Source: Saccharospirillum sp.
Lineage (GTDB): Bacteria; Pseudomonadota; Gammaproteobacteria; Pseudomonadales; Natronospirillaceae
Assembly (NCBI GenBank): GCA_018402545.1
Contig: JAGYIL010000001.1
Location: 744,001 to 808,000 of the forward strand
Direction: 5' to 3'
Length of the DNA: 64,000 nucleotides
The notes under the pieces are model-generated. The model saw nothing but the letters and a program-made list of their open reading frames with translations, did not search any database and was not told the origin of the DNA. Positions 63,069-64,000 of the stretch are shown piece after piece. Each line of letters begins with the position of its first letter. Within the stretch, counting starts at the first letter, position 1. A program made the translations under genes and the position numbers.

Positions 63069-63780
63069 ACAGGACTTGTGGTTGTGTATTCTATTGCTGT
63101 TTGTCCTGGGCGGACTTCGGGCTGAACCGTCGCCGGAACTGGCGGTGCTCGATCAGGCACGCACTCGCCAGGGCGATGTTCGGGTAGAGAGCCTGATTGA
63201 AGTGTGGGAGGCGGGCGAATTGCTCCGCTCCAGTGCTTTTGAGGTGTACGTAGGGGCCGGTCGACGCTCACTGGCATTGGCCAGAAGTGGTCGGGAAGCG
63301 GGGCAGAAAGTACTGATGCTGGATGATCAGTTCTGGCTTTTTCTGCCCGCCAGCCAGCGGCCCATTCGCATTACCCCCATGCAGAAGATGCTGGGTGAGG
63401 CATCGATTGGCGACATCGCCTCGTTACGCTGGCAGGAGGACTACCGCATTGTAAACCGGCAGCCCGAACAGGAAACGCTGTGGCTCACTCTGGAAGCGGC
63501 CCGTGCTGGCTTGAGTTATCAGCGAGTCGAGTTGCAAGTGCGTGCCGATGACTATGCGCCCCTGAGCGCCCGCTTTTATCTGACCTCCGGGAAGCTCGCC
63601 AAAACAGCCACCTTTGAGCTTGACGAGGCGGGTGGCGAACTGACCGTTGCCCGTATGACCCTGACTGATGAGGTCATGGGCGATGAGGTGACTCGCATCC
63701 ACTATCAGAGCGTGACCTCGGTGGACATACCGGAGCGGTGGTTTTCGCCGGCCTTTCTGGCCCGCAATCCAATCGACTAG
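63061..63780 (+). CDS. LolA-like periplasmic lipoprotein-sorting protein
   Basis: 239 residues with a signal peptide (about 1-21). The mature part resembles the outer-membrane lipoprotein-sorting fold of LolA/DUF4292 type, an open beta-barrel: VRVESLIEVWEAGELLRSSA, KVLMLDDQFWLFLPASQRPI, and a late strand pair NRQPEQETLWLTLEAARAGL. Likely partner of the LolD-like ATPase and FtsX permease encoded just before, which it overlaps by 8 bp. The exact cargo is not known. Stop codon is one base from the MITE-like element. Confidence 0.72.
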   Translation: MRKQDLWLCILLLFVLGGLRAEPSPELAVLDQARTRQGDVRVESLIEVWEAGELLRSSAFEVYVGAGRRSLALARSGREAGQKVLMLDDQFWLFLPASQRPIRITPMQKMLGEASIGDIASLRWQEDYRIVNRQPEQETLWLTLEAARAGLSYQRVELQVRADDYAPLSARFYLTSGKLAKTATFELDEAGGELTVARMTLTDEVMGDEVTRIHYQSVTSVDIPERWFSPAFLARNPID

Positions 63781-63948
63781 CTAGGAGCCTGTCGGACTTG
63801 GGTGGATCGATGCGAGGGAGTGGGACGGCGAGACCAAATGTTTGCAAATTTTGAGTGCATAGTGGGCCTATGTGCTCGAAATTTGCGGATATTTGGGCCG
63901 TCGTCCCGCTTCCGCAGTCGATTCATCTTAAGTCCGACAGGCTCCTAG
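63781..63948. mobile_element. MITE-like hairpin element
   Basis: 168 bp bounded by a perfect 19-bp inverted repeat, CTAGGAGCCTGTCGGACTT (63781-63799) and its complement (63930-63948). The interior halves are also complementary with few mismatches (e.g. GTGGGACGGCGAGACCAAATG against ATTTGGGCCGTCGTCCC read backwards), so the whole is one long imperfect hairpin without coding capacity. The AGCCTGTCGGACTT word is common in proteobacterial intergenic repeats. No clear target-site duplication. It lies directly after the last operon gene and may act as its transcript end. Confidence 0.8.
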
Positions 63949-64000
63949 GCCTGGCAAACGACTCATACAGCTTTCATAAAGTTGCACAACCCCGGGTTTG

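Overview
This window reads as a chromosomal segment of a free-living, flagellated marine or halophilic gammaproteobacterium, plausibly in or near the Oceanospirillales/Saccharospirillaceae. The evidence is the conserved gammaproteobacterial order lptD-surA-pdxA-rsmA-apaH with divergent djlA, the metR/metE pair, ilvIH with class II ilvC, a Vibrio-like flgP-flgT pair behind a FliA-type promoter, and many two-component and c-di-GMP-type signalling proteins. The genus is an inference from gene content only. No tRNA, rRNA, CRISPR array or intact insertion sequence was seen.

Layout. 0-18.5 kb is mostly housekeeping: a SirB2-like protein, an LhgO-type oxidoreductase, a TauE/SafE permease interrupted by an in-frame stop, a frameshifted DUF533 gene, a DEAD-box helicase, a DUF1127 protein with divergent LysR regulator, an M42-like peptidase, a DUF2058 protein, a large HD-GYP sensor, an AlkB-like dioxygenase, tesB-ubiX-glycosyltransferase, and cca-folM. 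Six copies of one structured palindromic element (about 100-130 bp, both orientations) lie between these genes and nowhere else that I could see. 18.5-22.7 kb carries a TraF-like outer-membrane protein and flgP-flgT. 22.9-31.2 kb is an AT-richer accessory stretch: GNATs, PaiB, a P-loop kinase-like protein, a MATE pump, a small secreted protein, then a run of small minus-strand genes. These last belong to the Rhs polymorphic-toxin locus (rhs at 31.2-36.5 kb). They look like one cognate immunity gene coupled to rhs by ATGA, a series of displaced immunity genes (one barstar-like), a truncated coding fragment and a decayed piece of an older Rhs core.

36.8-43.3 kb is the lptD-surA-pdxA-rsmA-apaH operon, with divergent djlA, then an M17 aminopeptidase, metR/metE, ilvIH, a DksA-like protein, a small membrane protein, an EAL-HDOD protein, a cNMP-binding protein and ilvC. 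56.3-63.8 kb is an eight-gene, tightly packed operon: an Omp85-type barrel, a second predicted outer-membrane protein, a LytS-type kinase, a LytTR regulator, a secreted helical protein, a LolD/MacB-like ATPase, an FtsX-type permease and a LolA-like periplasmic protein. It looks like a self-contained, autoregulated envelope trafficking or envelope-stress module, and its promoter region has matches to the LytTR consensus. The window ends with a 168-bp MITE-like hairpin element.
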